A stretch of DNA of 6,255 nt from Clostridiales bacterium (GCA_021199695.1 JAJQHP010000003.1:1-6255); one strand, 5' to 3'; positions 1 to 5,613 are shown, counted from the first letter of the stretch. Notes: generated by a model not told the origin, from the letters alone. Numbers and translations: made by a program.

Positions 1-144
1 CTTGCACAGGGTGGTCTTGCCGCAGCCGGTCTTGCCCAGGATGCCCACCCGTTCTCCCGAGTTCACCTGAAAGGTCAGTCCGTCCAGCAGGTTCTCCCCC
101 ACCTCGAAGGATTTGACCAGATTTTGTACGGTAATGTCGATCAT
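1..144 (-). CDS. ABC-F-like ATP-binding protein, N-terminal fragment
   Basis: Only the first 48 residues are in the window; the gene runs off the left edge. They start MIDITVQNLVKSF, the usual first strand of an ABC nucleotide-binding domain, and reach a complete Walker A motif GKTGCGKTT (residues 37-45). No membrane segment precedes it. An ATPase domain starting at residue 1, with the pattern 'LLDGLTFQVNSGERVGILG', resembles ABC-F proteins (Uup/YdiF/EttA type), which are soluble and act on the ribosome, more than a transporter subunit. The ATG (142-144) lies 6 nt after the murF stop, with only a weak ribosome site inside the murF end, so translation is probably coupled to murF. ABC-F is inference: the second ATPase domain and the interdomain linker that would prove it are outside. 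The alternative is an ordinary ABC transporter ATPase. Confidence 0.75.
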   Translation of the reverse strand, partial: MIDITVQNLVKSFEVGENLLDGLTFQVNSGERVGILGKTGCGKTTLCK

Positions 145-150
145 ACAGTA

Positions 151-1539
151 TCACTCGCTGGCGGCGAGCCGTTTCAGGTAGTCCACCAGCTCCTCAAATT
201 TCATGCCCCGGCTGGCCTTGCACAGGACGACAGCGCCGGGCTGGAGCACCTGAGTCAGCGCCACCTTGGCGCTCTCCTTGTCCGGGCAGTCATAGACCCG
301 CTCCATACCCGTCTCCCGGGCGCCCTGGGCGATACAGGCGCCCAGCTTGCCCACCGTGATGAGGCAGTCCACCGTGGAGGCGCCCACAAAGGTCCCCACG
401 CTCTCGTGAAGGACGGGACCCAGGTCCCCCAGCTCCAGCATATCCCCCAGAACGGCGATACGGCTGCTGCCGGAGTAGTTCACCAGCACGTCCACCGCCG
501 CCCGCATGGACTGGGGGTTGGCGTTATAGGTGTCGTTGAGGATGGTCACGTCTCCCGGGCAGCGCACCACGTCCATCCGCATTTTTGTGGGGACAAAGTC
601 CTCGATGCCCGCCTGAATTTCCTCTACGGTCAGGCCCAGCAGGCTGCCCACCGCCGCCGCCGACAGGGCGGGATACAGCAGGTGCCGACCCAGACAGTGG
701 ATGGTGGCGGAGAGGCTCCCCTCCGGGGTCTCCGCCTCCAGGGCCATGCAGTCCCGGCCCGTCTCGGTGATGGAGGTGCAGCGGAAAGCGCAGCGGTCGC
801 TCTCCCCGTACCAGGTGATGGGGTGGATGAGCACCCCGCCCAGCTTGGCCAGCAGCGGGTCGTCTCCGTTGAGCACCGCCATCCCCTCCGGCTTCATGCC
901 ATTGAAGATCTCCGCCTTGGCCCGGAGGGTGTTCTCCCGGCTGCCCAGGTTCTCGATGTGGGCGTCCCCGATGTTAGTGATAATGGCGATGTCCGGCTGA
1001 GCAATGCGGGTGAGATAGTCGGTCTCCCCCATGTGGTTCATGCCCATCTCCACCACCGCCACCTGATGGGAGGCGTTGAGGCCAAAGAGGGTCTTGGGCA
1101 CGCCGATGTTGTTGTTATAGTTCCCCTGGGTCTTGAGGACACTGTACTTCCGGCTGAGCACCGAAGCCACCATGTCCTTGGTGGTGGTCTTGCCCACGCT
1201 GCCGGTGATGCCGATCACCTTGATGTCGAACCGGCTCCGGTAGTACCGGGCCAGGTCCCCCAGGGCGGTGGTGGTGTCCTCCACCAGCACATAGAACCGG
1301 TCAGGGCGATAGGTCTCCATGGGCATCTGGGTCAGGCAGCCCACAGCACCCTGCTCCAGAGCCTGGTCCAGATAGCTGTGGCCGTCGAAGGTCTCCCCCA
1401 CCAGGGGGACAAACAGGGAGCCGGGGGTGATCTTCCGGCTGTCCGTGTCCACCTGGTCAAAAGACGTTTGCTCGTCGTAGGGCTGGAGCAGCTCGCCGTT
1501 CACGGCGGTCAGAAGCTCTGCAACTGTGATCGATTCCAT
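151..1539 (-). CDS. murF: UDP-N-acetylmuramoyl-tripeptide--D-alanyl-D-alanine ligase MurF
   Basis: Cytoplasmic ATP-dependent ligase that adds D-Ala-D-Ala to UDP-MurNAc-tripeptide, the last soluble step of muropeptide assembly. It is 462 residues, close to the family norm of about 450. The N-terminal substrate domain (about 1-105, with DTDSRKITPGSLFVPL at 31-46) is followed by the Mur ligase central domain. There the P-loop GITGSVGKTT is at 110-119, TQGNYNNNIGVP at 137-148, VVEMGMNHMGE at 162-172, TNIGDAHIENLGS at 188-200, and the expected carbamylated lysine region RAKAEIF at 206-212 (K208). The C-terminal domain has NDTYNANP at 335-342 and AVLGDMLELGD at 362-372. The ATG at 1537-1539 is preceded by AAGGA a few bases upstream and lies 6 nt after the ddl stop. 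It is the second gene of the ddl-murF-ABC unit, directly after the gene that makes its dipeptide substrate. All key motifs look intact. Confidence 0.97.
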   Translation of the reverse strand: MESITVAELLTAVNGELLQPYDEQTSFDQVDTDSRKITPGSLFVPLVGETFDGHSYLDQALEQGAVGCLTQMPMETYRPDRFYVLVEDTTTALGDLARYYRSRFDIKVIGITGSVGKTTTKDMVASVLSRKYSVLKTQGNYNNNIGVPKTLFGLNASHQVAVVEMGMNHMGETDYLTRIAQPDIAIITNIGDAHIENLGSRENTLRAKAEIFNGMKPEGMAVLNGDDPLLAKLGGVLIHPITWYGESDRCAFRCTSITETGRDCMALEAETPEGSLSATIHCLGRHLLYPALSAAAVGSLLGLTVEEIQAGIEDFVPTKMRMDVVRCPGDVTILNDTYNANPQSMRAAVDVLVNYSGSSRIAVLGDMLELGDLGPVLHESVGTFVGASTVDCLITVGKLGACIAQGARETGMERVYDCPDKESAKVALTQVLQPGAVVLCKASRGMKFEELVDYLKRLAASE

Positions 1540-1545
1540 CTGTCC

Positions 1546-2607
1546 TTATTCCTCTCTCTCCCGGCCTCTGGCCTTCAGGGACTGTTTGATAACGATCTCG
1601 CACAGATCGCCGTAGCCGATGCCTGCGGCCTGGGCCTCCTGAGGGACCAGGCTGGTGGGGGTCATCCCCGGAAGGGTATTGATCTCCAAAAACCAGGGAG
1701 TGCCGTCTGGGGTGACGATAAAGTCCGCCCGGGCATAGACGGAGAGCCCCACCGTCTCAAACACCGTTTTCGTGTCTCTGGCAATGCGTTCCTCCCACTC
1801 CGGTGGGATGGGAGAGGGGGTGATCTCCACGGTGGCCCCGGGCTGATACTTGTTTTTGTAGTCGTAAAAGCCCTCCTTGGGGATGATCTCGATGGAGGGA
1901 AGGACGTGGCCCTCCAGCCAGGCCATCTGAATTTCCCGGCCCCGGATGTACTGCTCCAGCACCACCCGTCCGCCGTAGCTCAGGCAGTCTGTCAGGGCAG
2001 CCTGCAGCTCCTCCTTGGTGGAGGCGATGGCCACGCCGATGGAGGAGCCGGAATCCAGAGGCTTCACCACCACCGGCAGGGCAGTCTCCTCCACCAGAGC
2101 AGGGATGTCATCGGCAGCATACACCACCTTGCGCCAGGACGGGGTCTTGACCCCTGTGTCGGCAATGAGCCGCTTGGTCAGGTCCTTATCCATGGCGATG
2201 GCGCTGGGGAAGGAGCCGGAGCCGGTGTAGGGGATGCCCATCAGGTCGAAGGCGGCCTGTACGCTGCCGTTCTCCCCCACGTCCCCGTGGAGGGCCAGAT
2301 AGACGATGTCCGCCATGCGGCACAGCTCCAGCACGCCGGGGCCAAAGAGAGAGGGGCTTTTATCCTCCCGGCTGGCCCGTACCGCCTTCAGGTCGGGGGC
2401 CTCCGCCGCCACACGCCGCCACTGGAGAGGAAGGGGCGCCTGAAACTGGCTCTCCAGGCTGTCAGAGCAGCCTTCCAGGCCGAAGAACATATCCACCAGC
2501 GCCACCTCATGTCCGCCGCCCCGGAGGGCCTGGGCCACCATGACCCCGGAGGAAAGGGAGACATTCCGCTCTCCCGACAGGCCTCCCGCCAAAACCACGA
2601 TCTTCAT
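1546..2607 (-). CDS. ddl: D-alanine--D-alanine ligase
   Basis: Cytoplasmic ATP-grasp ligase that joins two D-alanines for peptidoglycan; MurF, encoded next, uses the product. It has 353 residues, in the range of the longer Ddl enzymes. Visible in order are LAGGLSGERNVSLSSG (6-21, with E13 matching E. coli DdlB E15), LHGDVGENGSVQ (106-117), IPYTGS (125-130), VKPLDSGSSIGV (181-192), the omega loop FYDYKNKY (247-254), and the metal/phosphate end ARADFIV...FLEINTLPGMT (292-316, with R293, D295, E308 and N310). Y254 matches DdlB Y216, and the loop is of the Ddl and not the VanA type, so D-Ala-D-Ala is the expected product. The ATG (2605-2607) has a strong AAGGAG site 8 nt upstream. It is the first gene of a leftward operon with its own promoter (see 2669-2697). 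The residue matches are from memory of the family, not an alignment run. Confidence 0.97.
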   Translation of the reverse strand: MKIVVLAGGLSGERNVSLSSGVMVAQALRGGGHEVALVDMFFGLEGCSDSLESQFQAPLPLQWRRVAAEAPDLKAVRASREDKSPSLFGPGVLELCRMADIVYLALHGDVGENGSVQAAFDLMGIPYTGSGSFPSAIAMDKDLTKRLIADTGVKTPSWRKVVYAADDIPALVEETALPVVVKPLDSGSSIGVAIASTKEELQAALTDCLSYGGRVVLEQYIRGREIQMAWLEGHVLPSIEIIPKEGFYDYKNKYQPGATVEITPSPIPPEWEERIARDTKTVFETVGLSVYARADFIVTPDGTPWFLEINTLPGMTPTSLVPQEAQAAGIGYGDLCEIVIKQSLKARGREREE

Positions 2608-2668
2608 GGATTACACTCCTTCATACCGTCCACGGCCCCACAGGGCGGGACGTATTCATACAGGTTAA

Positions 2669-2697
2669 AGTATAGCACATTTGTCCCTGTTCAACAA
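2669..2697 (-). promoter_or_regulatory. Sigma-A type promoter of ddl-murF
   Basis: On the minus strand a -10 box TATACT (2669-2674) is preceded by TG one base upstream (extended -10: TGCTATACT) and, after a 17-nt gap, by TTGTTG (2692-2697) as the -35. TTGAAC, overlapping, is a second possible -35 but at only 14 nt spacing. The start point would be near 2661-2663, leaving a 5' leader of roughly 55 nt before the ddl ATG. No riboswitch or attenuator is apparent in that leader; it contains only a short GCCC/GGGC hairpin. The promoter is called from sequence alone. Confidence 0.65.
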
Positions 2698-2743
2698 GTG
2701 GGGAAAAGGGGTTATTGTGAAAATGAAATGCGGTGACGGTTCT

Positions 2744-2765
2744 CTTGGCTCCCTCTCTGAGGGAG
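2744..2765 (+). repeat. Left terminal inverted repeat of the MITE-like element
   Basis: Pairs with the reverse complement of 2965-2986 at 20 of 22 positions, starting CTTGGCTCCCTCT. It is itself partly self-complementary: CTCCCTC (2749-2755) can pair with GAGGGAG (2759-2765) across a 3-nt loop. Confidence 0.75.
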
Positions 2766-2790
2766 CTGTCAGCGAAGCTGACTGAGGGAG
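2749..2790. repeat. Left compound foldback of the element
   Basis: CTCCCTC (2749-2755) can pair with either of two GAGGGAG copies (2759-2765 or 2784-2790). In the longer fold an inner hairpin GTCAGC-GAA-GCTGAC (2768-2782) sits inside the arms. The two alternatives are mutually exclusive. The reverse complement of the right foldback at 2892-2940 lines up with this block (CTCCCTC, GTGAGGGAG or CTGAGGGAG, then an inner hairpin), so the two look like diverged inverted copies. Confidence 0.65.
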
Positions 2791-2815
2791 TGCGGTACGC
2801 ATCCCAGACATTGTA

Positions 2816-2866
2816 AAACCTATCGGCGAATTCGTAATGACTCCCTGCGAATTCGCCGATGGGTTT
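2816..2866. repeat. Central 19-bp hairpin of the element
   Basis: Arms 2816-2834 and 2848-2866 share ATCGGCGAATTCG and its complement, extended by AAACC/GGGTTT-type pairing. They are complementary over all 19 positions, with a single T-G wobble, around a 13-nt loop (2835-2847). There is no T-run after either arm long enough for a terminator. Each arm contains GAATTC. Confidence 0.8.
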
Positions 2867-2891
2867 CTGTTGTATGATTGTGCCTGCTGCT

Positions 2892-2938
2892 CTCCCTCCG
2901 TCACGGCTGACGCCGTGCCACCTCCCTCACGGAGGGAG
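2892..2938. repeat. Right compound foldback of the element
   Basis: Outer arms CTCCCTCCGT (2892-2901) and ACGGAGGGAG (2929-2938) pair perfectly over 10 bp. Immediately inside, CACGGC (2902-2907) and GCCGTG (2912-2917) form a 6-bp hairpin with a TGAC loop. This CTCCCTCCGTCACGGC type is one I associate from memory with repeats in Oscillospiraceae genomes. Confidence 0.7.
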
Positions 2939-2964
2939 GCAAGGGGTTTGCGCCTAATCCTGGC

Positions 2965-2986
2965 CTCCATCAAAGAGGGAGCCAAG
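2965..2986 (-). repeat. Right terminal inverted repeat of the MITE-like element
   Basis: Reads AGAGGGAGCCAAG at its outer end on the plus strand, the reverse complement of the left terminus. The two mismatches fall in the inner half. Outside it, GAATCC against GGTTCT on the left gives only a weak extension. Confidence 0.75.
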
Positions 2987-3006
2987 GAATCCGCAGACCC
3001 TCCCCC

Positions 3007-3039
3007 ATTTTGCAGGAAATTCCTCCCGCCCTGCAAAAT
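3007..3039. repeat. 10-bp inverted repeat upstream of the aminotransferase promoter
   Basis: ATTTTGCAGG (3007-3016) and CCTGCAAAAT (3030-3039) are perfect complements separated by 13 nt. A small palindrome GGAAATTCC (3015-3023) overlaps the left arm. It lies outside the MITE-like element and about 90 nt upstream of the aminotransferase -35, so it would not be in that mRNA. It could be an operator or the remnant of another repeat; nothing in the sequence decides this. Apart from this and the T-tracts that follow, I see nothing in 2987-3128. Confidence 0.5.
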
Positions 3040-3128
3040 TCTGCCGCCCGGTGTTGGTCAGTATTCCCAAAACATGAAACTCTAGCGGGCTTCTCTTTCA
3101 TTTTTTCGCCGTTTTTGTCGTTTTGGGC

Positions 3129-3157
3129 TTGCAGAGATGCAAGAAAAGAAGTATACT
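3129..3157 (+). promoter_or_regulatory. Promoter of the aminotransferase gene
   Basis: TATACT (3152-3157) is a good -10 and TTGCAG (3129-3134), a weak -35, precedes it by 17 nt. Three T-tracts (3101-3106, 3112-3116, 3121-3124) lie just upstream and may act as an UP-like or curved region. The expected start point near 3163-3165 is downstream of the ATG at 3137, which excludes that ATG as the translation start from this promoter and gives a short leader of about 27 nt to the TTG at 3191. Confidence 0.6.
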
Positions 3158-3176
3158 AAACCACGAGAAAATGATT

Positions 3177-3182
3177 GGGAGG
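3177..3182 (+). promoter_or_regulatory. Ribosome binding site that fixes the TTG start
   Basis: GGGAGG lies 8 nt before the TTG at 3191. The only in-frame upstream ATG (3137) has no comparable site and would add 18 polar residues that the family does not need, so this site decides the start. Confidence 0.75.
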
Positions 3183-3190
3183 TAATCCGC

Positions 3191-4381
3191 TTGAAACCCA
3201 TTTCTTCCATTGCATCAAATGTCCAGGCATCTACCACCATGGCTCTGGACTCTCTCTATAAGGAGATGAAGGCCAACGGGGTGGACGTGCTGGGCTTTGC
3301 CGCCGGCGAGCCGGACTTCCCCACGCCGGACCACATCAAGCTGGCCGCCGTGGAGGCCATTATCCACAACCAGACCCGCTACACCCCCGCCTCCGGCACT
3401 ATGGATCTGAAGATCGCCATCTGTGACCGGCTGAAGGAGGATCTGGGCCTGTACTATGAGCCGCCCCAGATCGTCTGCTCCTCCGGCGCCAAGCACTGCG
3501 TCTACATCGCCCTCCGCGCCTTGGTGAATCCGGGAGACGAGGTCATCATCCCCGCCCCCTACTGGGTCAGCTATGTGGAGCTGGTGAAGATGGTGGGCGG
3601 CGTCCCCGTCTGCGTCCTGGCCACCGAGGAGGAGGATTTCAAGCTCACTCCCGAAAAGCTGGAGGCCGCCGTCACCCCCAATACCAAGTGTGTCATGCTC
3701 AACAACCCCTCCAACCCCACCGGTATGCTCTACACCCGGGAGGAGCTGGAGGCCCTGGCTGCGGTGTGCGTGAAGCACGACCTCTACATCCTCTCCGACG
3801 AGATCTATTACAAGTTGGTCTATGACGACAACACCTTCGTCTCTGTGGCCTCTCTGAGCGAGGAGATCAAGCAGCGCACCATTATCATCAACGGTGTCTC
3901 CAAAAGCTACGCCATGACCGGCTGGCGGCTGGGCTATCTGGCCTGCGACGAGACCATCGCCAAGGTGGCCGCCAACTACCTGAGCCATTCCACCGGTAGC
4001 CCCTGCTCCATCACCCAGGCGGCCTCCGCCATGGCCCTGGAGGCGGACCAGGCCTCCGCCGAGGTCATGCGCCAGGCCTTTGAGCAGCGCCGGAACTATC
4101 TGGTGGAGCGCATCAACGCCATCCCCGGCCTGAGCTGCCTCAAGCCCCAGGGTGCTTTCTACGTCATGGTCAACATCAAGCAGCAGCTTGGCCGGACCAT
4201 CCGGGGCCACTACATCGGCTCCGCCGACGATTTCAGCGATGCCTTCCTCAAGGAGGGGCTGGTCTGCCTGGTCCCCTGCTCCGGCTTTGGCATCGACGGC
4301 TTCCTCCGCTGGAGCTACGCCGCCTCCATGGAGAACATCAAAAAGGGCCTGGACCGTCTGGAGCGGTTCCTGGCCGAGTGA
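3191..4381 (+). CDS. Class I PLP-dependent aminotransferase (aspartate aminotransferase family)
   Basis: Cytoplasmic PLP enzyme that moves an amino group between an amino acid and a 2-oxo acid, probably aspartate/2-oxoglutarate. I chose the TTG at 3191, giving 396 residues, the usual family length; the ATG at 3137 would give 414. Numbered from the TTG: FAAGEPDFPTP (36-46), the PLP-phosphate loop SSGAKHC (97-103), PAPYWVSY (121-128), NNPSNPTG (171-178 with N175), SDEIYYKL (202-209 with D203 and Y206), the Schiff-base lysine K238 in GVSKSYAMTGWRLGY, and the substrate carboxylate arginine R373 in FLRWSYA. This matches the fold-type I, subgroup I-beta pattern (Bacillus AspB-like). Substrate range cannot be settled: aromatic amino acids or prephenate are possible in this subgroup. 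It stands alone between its own promoter and a strong terminator, divergent from ddl. No residue needed for catalysis appears lost. Confidence 0.93.
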   Translation: MKPISSIASNVQASTTMALDSLYKEMKANGVDVLGFAAGEPDFPTPDHIKLAAVEAIIHNQTRYTPASGTMDLKIAICDRLKEDLGLYYEPPQIVCSSGAKHCVYIALRALVNPGDEVIIPAPYWVSYVELVKMVGGVPVCVLATEEEDFKLTPEKLEAAVTPNTKCVMLNNPSNPTGMLYTREELEALAAVCVKHDLYILSDEIYYKLVYDDNTFVSVASLSEEIKQRTIIINGVSKSYAMTGWRLGYLACDETIAKVAANYLSHSTGSPCSITQAASAMALEADQASAEVMRQAFEQRRNYLVERINAIPGLSCLKPQGAFYVMVNIKQQLGRTIRGHYIGSADDFSDAFLKEGLVCLVPCSGFGIDGFLRWSYAASMENIKKGLDRLERFLAE

Positions 4382-4394
4382 GAAAAAATAGAAG

Positions 4395-4436
4395 AAAAGG
4401 CATCTGTCCGGGTGGTTCCGGGCAGATGCCTTTTTT
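4395..4436. terminator. Bidirectional intrinsic terminator between convergent genes
   Basis: The 17-bp arms 4395-4411 and 4418-4434 (AAAAGGCATCTG and complement, one G-T wobble) enclose a 6-nt loop. The T-run 4431-4436 serves the plus-strand aminotransferase, whose stop is 13 nt upstream. On the minus strand the stem is followed by TTTTCTTCTATTTTTT, so it can also end the anti-sigma transcript, whose stop codon at 4448 lies 13 nt before the stem. Confidence 0.9.
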
Positions 4437-4447
4437 GCGGGCTGTCT

Positions 4448-5113
4448 CTATGAGGCGTCCCTGTCGTAGATGATCAGCTCGTTGCCGTCGTCGTCTATCA
4501 GGGTGATACTGTGATCTGCTGTGAAGGGGCCGTCCGGACTGCCCAGGCCCTCTGCAAAGGTTCCCCATGTCAGTCGGTTATCCAGCCGCTCCTCCATGCT
4601 GTTGGGGTCGTGCTTCCGGTAGCAGAGGATATAGAGTTGGTAATTCCCCTCCTCGTCCGTCTCTACACCGGTGGCGAAGGGATACAGGTCGGTATCCAGG
4701 CGGAGGACAAAATATACCGTTCCGTCCTCCTGTACCTCGCATTTCTCCACCTCCACATCGGACACGGGCAGGCGGACGAATGTATCATAGGTATACGTCC
4801 ACCAGGTCTGATAAATCAGCGTCCCTGTCGCTGTCACCAACGCCAAAAATACCAGTGCGAAAGCGGCTATCGCGAACCCCCGTACCGTCTGCCTGATTCC
4901 TGCCAGAACCGATTTTTTTAAGGCGGCCGCCTCCTCCTGCCGCTGCCGCGCCGCCTCCTCCGACGGCACAGGCTCCCGCATCTGCTCCAGCCTGGCCCGG
5001 CAGCGGGGGCAGTCCGCCAGATGCGCCTCCACCAGCGCCGCCGTTTCCTGGCCGCAGGCTCCGTCTGCGTACAGGGGCAGCAGATCGTCCATTACGTCAC
5101 AGCTCAGCTTCAT
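4448..5113 (-). CDS. Membrane-anchored zf-HC2 anti-sigma factor
   Basis: A 221-residue protein expected to bind the ECF sigma factor encoded just before it and hold it at the membrane. The N-terminus (1-45, MKLSCDVMDDLLPLYADG...) is a zinc-binding anti-sigma domain with HLADCPRC supplying H31-xxx-C35-xx-C38, plus C5 upstream. A charged, Gln/Glu/Ala-rich linker (about 46-77) leads to one hydrophobic segment at 79-101 (GFAIAAFALVFLALV...). The remaining ~120 residues, expected outside the membrane, are acidic and beta-like (YFVLRLDTDLYPFATG, NYQLYILCYRKHDP); I recognise no named domain there. The ATG (5111-5113) overlaps the sigma stop as ATGA and has AAAGGAGG 6-7 nt upstream. The frame stays open to 5389, but that extension only shadows the sigma gene. 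The signal sensed and the release mechanism (proteolysis or conformational change) are unknown. Confidence 0.88.
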   Translation of the reverse strand: MKLSCDVMDDLLPLYADGACGQETAALVEAHLADCPRCRARLEQMREPVPSEEAARQRQEEAAALKKSVLAGIRQTVRGFAIAAFALVFLALVTATGTLIYQTWWTYTYDTFVRLPVSDVEVEKCEVQEDGTVYFVLRLDTDLYPFATGVETDEEGNYQLYILCYRKHDPNSMEERLDNRLTWGTFAEGLGSPDGPFTADHSITLIDDDGNELIIYDRDAS

Positions 5114-5580
5114 GTCGATTCCTCCTTTAACTTGCATCTGGCCCGGTAAAAGGTCACTCTGGCCCAGCTGTCGCTCTTGCCGAACAGCTCGCCGATGTCG
5201 GCGAAGGACAGCTCCCCGAACACCCGGAGGGAGAACACCTCCCGGTAGGGCTCCGGCAGGCGGTGGAGGGCCTGGTGAATGCGCATGGCGTTGTCGTGGT
5301 CTTCCACGCCGGAGAGGGGGTCGCGTTCCTCCGGAAAATCCTCCGGCAGGTCGGTGAACCGCCCGGCCCGCCGCTGCTCCGTCCGCCATACGTTTTTCGC
5401 GATGGAGAAGAGCCAGGTGTCCACCGAGCTGCGGCCCTGGAACCGGTCGATGTGAAGATAGGCCCGGTAAAAGGTCTCGGCGGTGAGCTCCTCCGCCCGC
5501 TCCTGGCTGCCCGTCAGGGAGAGCAGGTAGCGATAGACCTTGCCGGAGCTTTTGCGGTAGAGTGTTTCAAAGGCGTCCAT
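5110..5580 (-). CDS. ECF-type RNA polymerase sigma factor
   Basis: A 156-residue group 4 sigma factor with only the two DNA/core-binding domains. Sigma-2 covers about 3-71 (FETLYRKSSGKVYRYLLSL, ERAEELTAETFYRAY, and the -10 recognition part STDT-like SSVDTWLFSIAKNVWRTEQRR). A short acidic linker follows (72-97), then sigma-4 from about 98-152 with HRLPEPYREVFSLR (106-119) and the helix-turn-helix LSFADIGELFGKSDSWARVTFYRARCKL (124-151). It is expected to direct RNA polymerase to promoters with an AAC-like -35 and CGTC-like -10, and such a promoter stands directly in front of it. The ATG at 5578-5580 has GGGAGGG 6 nt upstream. The stop overlaps the anti-sigma start by ATGA, typical of a co-translated sigma/anti-sigma pair. 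The regulon cannot be read from this window. Confidence 0.95.
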   Translation of the reverse strand: MDAFETLYRKSSGKVYRYLLSLTGSQERAEELTAETFYRAYLHIDRFQGRSSVDTWLFSIAKNVWRTEQRRAGRFTDLPEDFPEERDPLSGVEDHDNAMRIHQALHRLPEPYREVFSLRVFGELSFADIGELFGKSDSWARVTFYRARCKLKEEST

Positions 5581-5613
5581 GGGGTTCCCTCCCTTCTATT
5601 GGTCTGCTGTTAG

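Larger units (their letters stand above)
2744..2986. mobile_element. MITE-like foldback element, non-coding
   Basis: A 243-bp non-coding block bounded by imperfect 22-bp terminal inverted repeats: 2744-2765 and 2965-2986, both reading CTTGGCTCCCTCT inward, with 2 mismatches over 22 bp. The similarity may continue weakly for about 6 bp outward. Inside are three foldbacks: a left compound hairpin (2749-2790), a central 19-bp hairpin (2816-2866) and a right compound hairpin (2892-2938). No transposase or credible ORF lies inside, so it would have to be moved by an enzyme supplied elsewhere. No clear target-site duplication is visible, which weakens a transposition claim. It lies between the ddl promoter and the aminotransferase promoter and disrupts neither. 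I recall similar CTCCCTC-rich foldbacks repeated in Oscillospiraceae genomes, but copy number cannot be judged here. The alternative is a structured intergenic repeat of the BIME/REP sort. Confidence 0.65.

Noticed and set aside
2608..2668. Riboswitch or T-box in the ddl leader
   Set aside because: The leader is only about 55 nt with one 4-bp hairpin, too short and unstructured for a known class.
124..2736. 870-residue open frame on the plus strand, antisense to ddl and murF
   Set aside because: It lies opposite two intact, conserved genes. Its His/Gly/Leu/Val-rich composition is what the complement of GC-rich codons gives, and it has no ribosome site or family motif.
2892..2938. GC-rich hairpin as a transcription terminator
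   Set aside because: No T-run follows on either strand and no gene ends into it; it is part of the repeat element.
2740..2990. CRISPR-like array because of repeated CTCCCTC/GAGGGAG units
   Set aside because: The units are inverted, short and unequally spaced, with no spacers of regular length and no cas genes.
2665..3036. 123-residue minus-strand and 82-residue plus-strand frames through the intergenic repeat
   Set aside because: They run through the foldbacks and the ddl promoter, have no ribosome site, and their sequence is just the translated repeats.
3075..3100. TGAAAC at 3075-3080 as a second ECF-type -35
   Set aside because: No CGTC-like -10 stands 15-17 nt downstream, and a sigma-A type promoter fits better.
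3215..4210. 331-residue antisense frame opposite the aminotransferase
   Set aside because: Gly/His/Asp-rich shadow of a high-GC3 gene; the plus-strand frame holds all aminotransferase motifs.
5114..5389. 92-residue N-terminal extension of the anti-sigma frame
   Set aside because: It is sigma-factor DNA read in another frame, Pro/Arg/Gly-rich. AAAGGAGG and the ATGA overlap fix the start at 5113.
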